Assembly: GCF_004363235.1 (NCBI RefSeq)
Contig: NZ_SNYW01000002.1
Span: 58,894-122,893, forward strand
Direction of reading: 5' to 3'
Source: Dongia mobilis
GTDB lineage: Bacteria > Pseudomonadota > Alphaproteobacteria > Dongiales > Dongiaceae
Length of the DNA stretch: 64,000 nucleotides
The notes under the pieces are model-generated. The model made no database searches, had not been told where the DNA came from, and saw only the letters and a list, made by a program, of their open reading frames with translations. A program made the position numbers and the translations under genes. Numbering within the stretch: the stretch's first letter is position 1; every line of letters begins with the position of its first letter. Shown in pieces: positions 62,760 through 64,000 of the stretch.

Positions 62760-64000
62760 TCAATTGCCGGCGAGATGGTCGTCGATGGTCTTGTAGGTGG
62801 CTTTCTGCTCGGCGCCGACGAATAGCCGGATGCATTCTGCCCCGGCCGATTTTGCGCAGGCATCGGCCGCTCTCCCGTCGAAACGCGTGCGCAAGGCAAT
62901 GCCCCAGACACCCTTGGGACATGAAGAAGTACCGGAGACAGGTGCCTGGATGGGTGCTGTACAAGCGCTCGCGCCGTAATGGCGACCGTCGGACGAGACA
63001 TAGAAATAGGCTGCAATGACGGCCGAATTCGTTGTTGCACTTTGGAACCCGTCCAGCGCCTGGGCCACCTTGCGCGAGAGGATGATGGTGCCGTCAGGCA
63101 GCGGGCTGTCGAATGCGGGTTCCGGCGGCAGGGCGGCCGATTGCGTGCCGCGGCTGGCGGCCTGCTGCAGCCCGGCCATGCGGCTCTGCGCCAGAGTCGC
63201 GAAATTGCCGGTGGGATAGGCGGCGAGATAAGCGGCGTAATCGTCCGGGTTGCTGCTGTTGGCGACACTGTTCCACAGCGCCTGGTCGGCCGCCGCGTCA
63301 TAGGCAGGGGCGGCTGGGACGGCAGTCATGGCCGCGTTCTCGCTGCGTCCGGCAAAATAGAACGGCGCCATCAGCGAGGAACTGTCCCACGGCGTCTGCG
63401 CCCCCTGGGTGGCGCTGCTGACCCGGACCCGGATGTTGCGGAAGGATTCCTCGATCGCCTGGTTGGGCTTCACCACCTCGGCGGCGAAGGCCAGCGCGAA
63501 GGGCGAATTCGCGCCGGTACCATCGGCCGCGACATCGCCCGGCGCCGTCGAATAGGCGACGAAGGAGCCGTTCGGCGCGTCCATCCGCGCCAGGCCCCGC
63601 GTGCCCGAGCGGAAGCTGCGCGTCAGCGGGTTGTTGCGGCAGGCGTCGAGAATGACGATGCTGGTCTTCGGCATGGCGAATTCCATCTGCCGCAGGATGT
63701 TTTCCGCCGCCACCCCTTCGATATCGACATCGGCTTCCTTGCGGATATCGGCATTGACCGGGATCAGATAGTTGAAGCCGTTCACCTGCAGGCCGTGGCC
63801 GGCATAATAGAAGAGCGCGGTGGTTTCCGGACCGGCCTCTTCCAGCGCCGAGCCGAAATCGGCGATGGCGCGCTTCATGCTGCGCTGGTCGGCATCGTTG
63901 AGCAGCGTCACCTGGAAGCCGAGGCGCTCGAGGGTCTGCCTGACCAGTGCGCCGTCATTGGCCGGGTTGACCAGCGGATCCATGCCGCCGGTATATTTCG
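62760..64000 (-). CDS. caspase-like (peptidase C14 family) protein, 5' end cut by window edge
   Basis: At least 412 residues are visible; reading continues past the right edge, since the codons before the in-frame ATG at 63983 encode K-Y-T-G-G, part of the usual 'ALVIGN.xY' opening. The p20 caspase fold shows the catalytic histidine in 'ALFYYAGHGLQVNGFNYLIP' and the cysteine in 'IVILDACRNNPL'. A linker with 'AYLAAYPTGNFATLAQSRM' (SPOR/TPR-like repeat) and an uncharacterised Cys-containing C-terminal domain (about 290-407) follow. Metacaspase-like proteases cleave after Arg/Lys or are signalling proteins; location depends on the unseen N-terminus. Confidence 0.88.
   Translation of the reverse strand, partial: KYTGGMDPLVNPANDGALVRQTLERLGFQVTLLNDADQRSMKRAIADFGSALEEAGPETTALFYYAGHGLQVNGFNYLIPVNADIRKEADVDIEGVAAENILRQMEFAMPKTSIVILDACRNNPLTRSFRSGTRGLARMDAPNGSFVAYSTAPGDVAADGTGANSPFALAFAAEVVKPNQAIEESFRNIRVRVSSATQGAQTPWDSSSLMAPFYFAGRSENAAMTAVPAAPAYDAAADQALWNSVANSSNPDDYAAYLAAYPTGNFATLAQSRMAGLQQAASRGTQSAALPPEPAFDSPLPDGTIILSRKVAQALDGFQSATTNSAVIAAYFYVSSDGRHYGASACTAPIQAPVSGTSSCPKGVWGIALRTRFDGRAADACAKSAGAECIRLFVGAEQKATYKTIDDHLAGN

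Overview
This is high-GC, gene-dense chromosomal DNA from a free-living, respiring alphaproteobacterium, most likely a Rhodospirillales-type lineage. The assignment rests on gene order and family type: an SRP RNA-dnaX-ebfC-recR block, a CycM-type cytochrome c next to kdsB-pheA, a yejABEF operon, a CioAB-type quinol oxidase, FeS-type photolyase, BigR/SqrR-type sulfide control and Fnr/FixK-like boxes. I saw no tRNA, rRNA, CRISPR array, insertion sequence or prophage.

Layout. 1-5.6 kb: housekeeping enzymes (quinone oxidoreductase edge fragment, GST, TPR protein, epimerase-like SDR, alpha/beta hydrolase, glycosyltransferase, histidine phosphatase). 5.8-11.2 kb: amino-acid biosynthesis (leuD, leuB, asd) with a universal stress protein behind an Fnr-like box. 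The most interesting object is here: a complete leader upstream of asd (promoter, Shine-Dalgarno, Thr/Lys-rich short ORF, competing antiterminator and terminator) that looks like a ribosome-mediated attenuator. 11.2-19.2 kb, mostly minus strand: DUF4139 protein, recR-ebfC-dnaX, SRP RNA, DUF6134 protein, then nudC (+) and a pentapeptide-repeat protein. 19.4-27.8 kb: HerA-like ATPase, TraB/GumN protein, divergent lysE/lysR pair, rnk, pheA-kdsB, cytochrome c and hisN. 27.9-34.7 kb: peptide ABC transporter yejABEF with an unusual membrane-tailed binding protein, translationally coupled to a hydroxyacid dehydrogenase.

34.9-41.7 kb: chemoreceptor, Nudix hydrolase, azlCD amino-acid exporter, pgk, an SDR and a LysR regulator. 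41.8-49.2 kb is a sulfide/persulfide detoxification region: BigR-type repressor with both redox cysteines and a palindromic operator, persulfide dioxygenase, a DUF442-sulfide:quinone oxidoreductase fusion, a SulP transporter, then a rhodanese-ChrB protein and ChrA. 49.2-51.4 kb is katG with a clear terminator. 51.7-56.4 kb holds a multidomain chemoreceptor, a HugZ-like protein and a class III cyclase. 56.5-58.9 kb is cioAB behind an Fnr-like box. 59-62.7 kb is a tightly overlapped SDR-photolyase pair plus a PuuB-like oxidase. The right edge cuts a caspase-like protein.

Dispersed palindromic repeats (three related REP-like copies plus a different double hairpin between leuD and leuB) and two 15-bp tandem repeats are also present. 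All calls come from reading sequence and translations; no database search was run.
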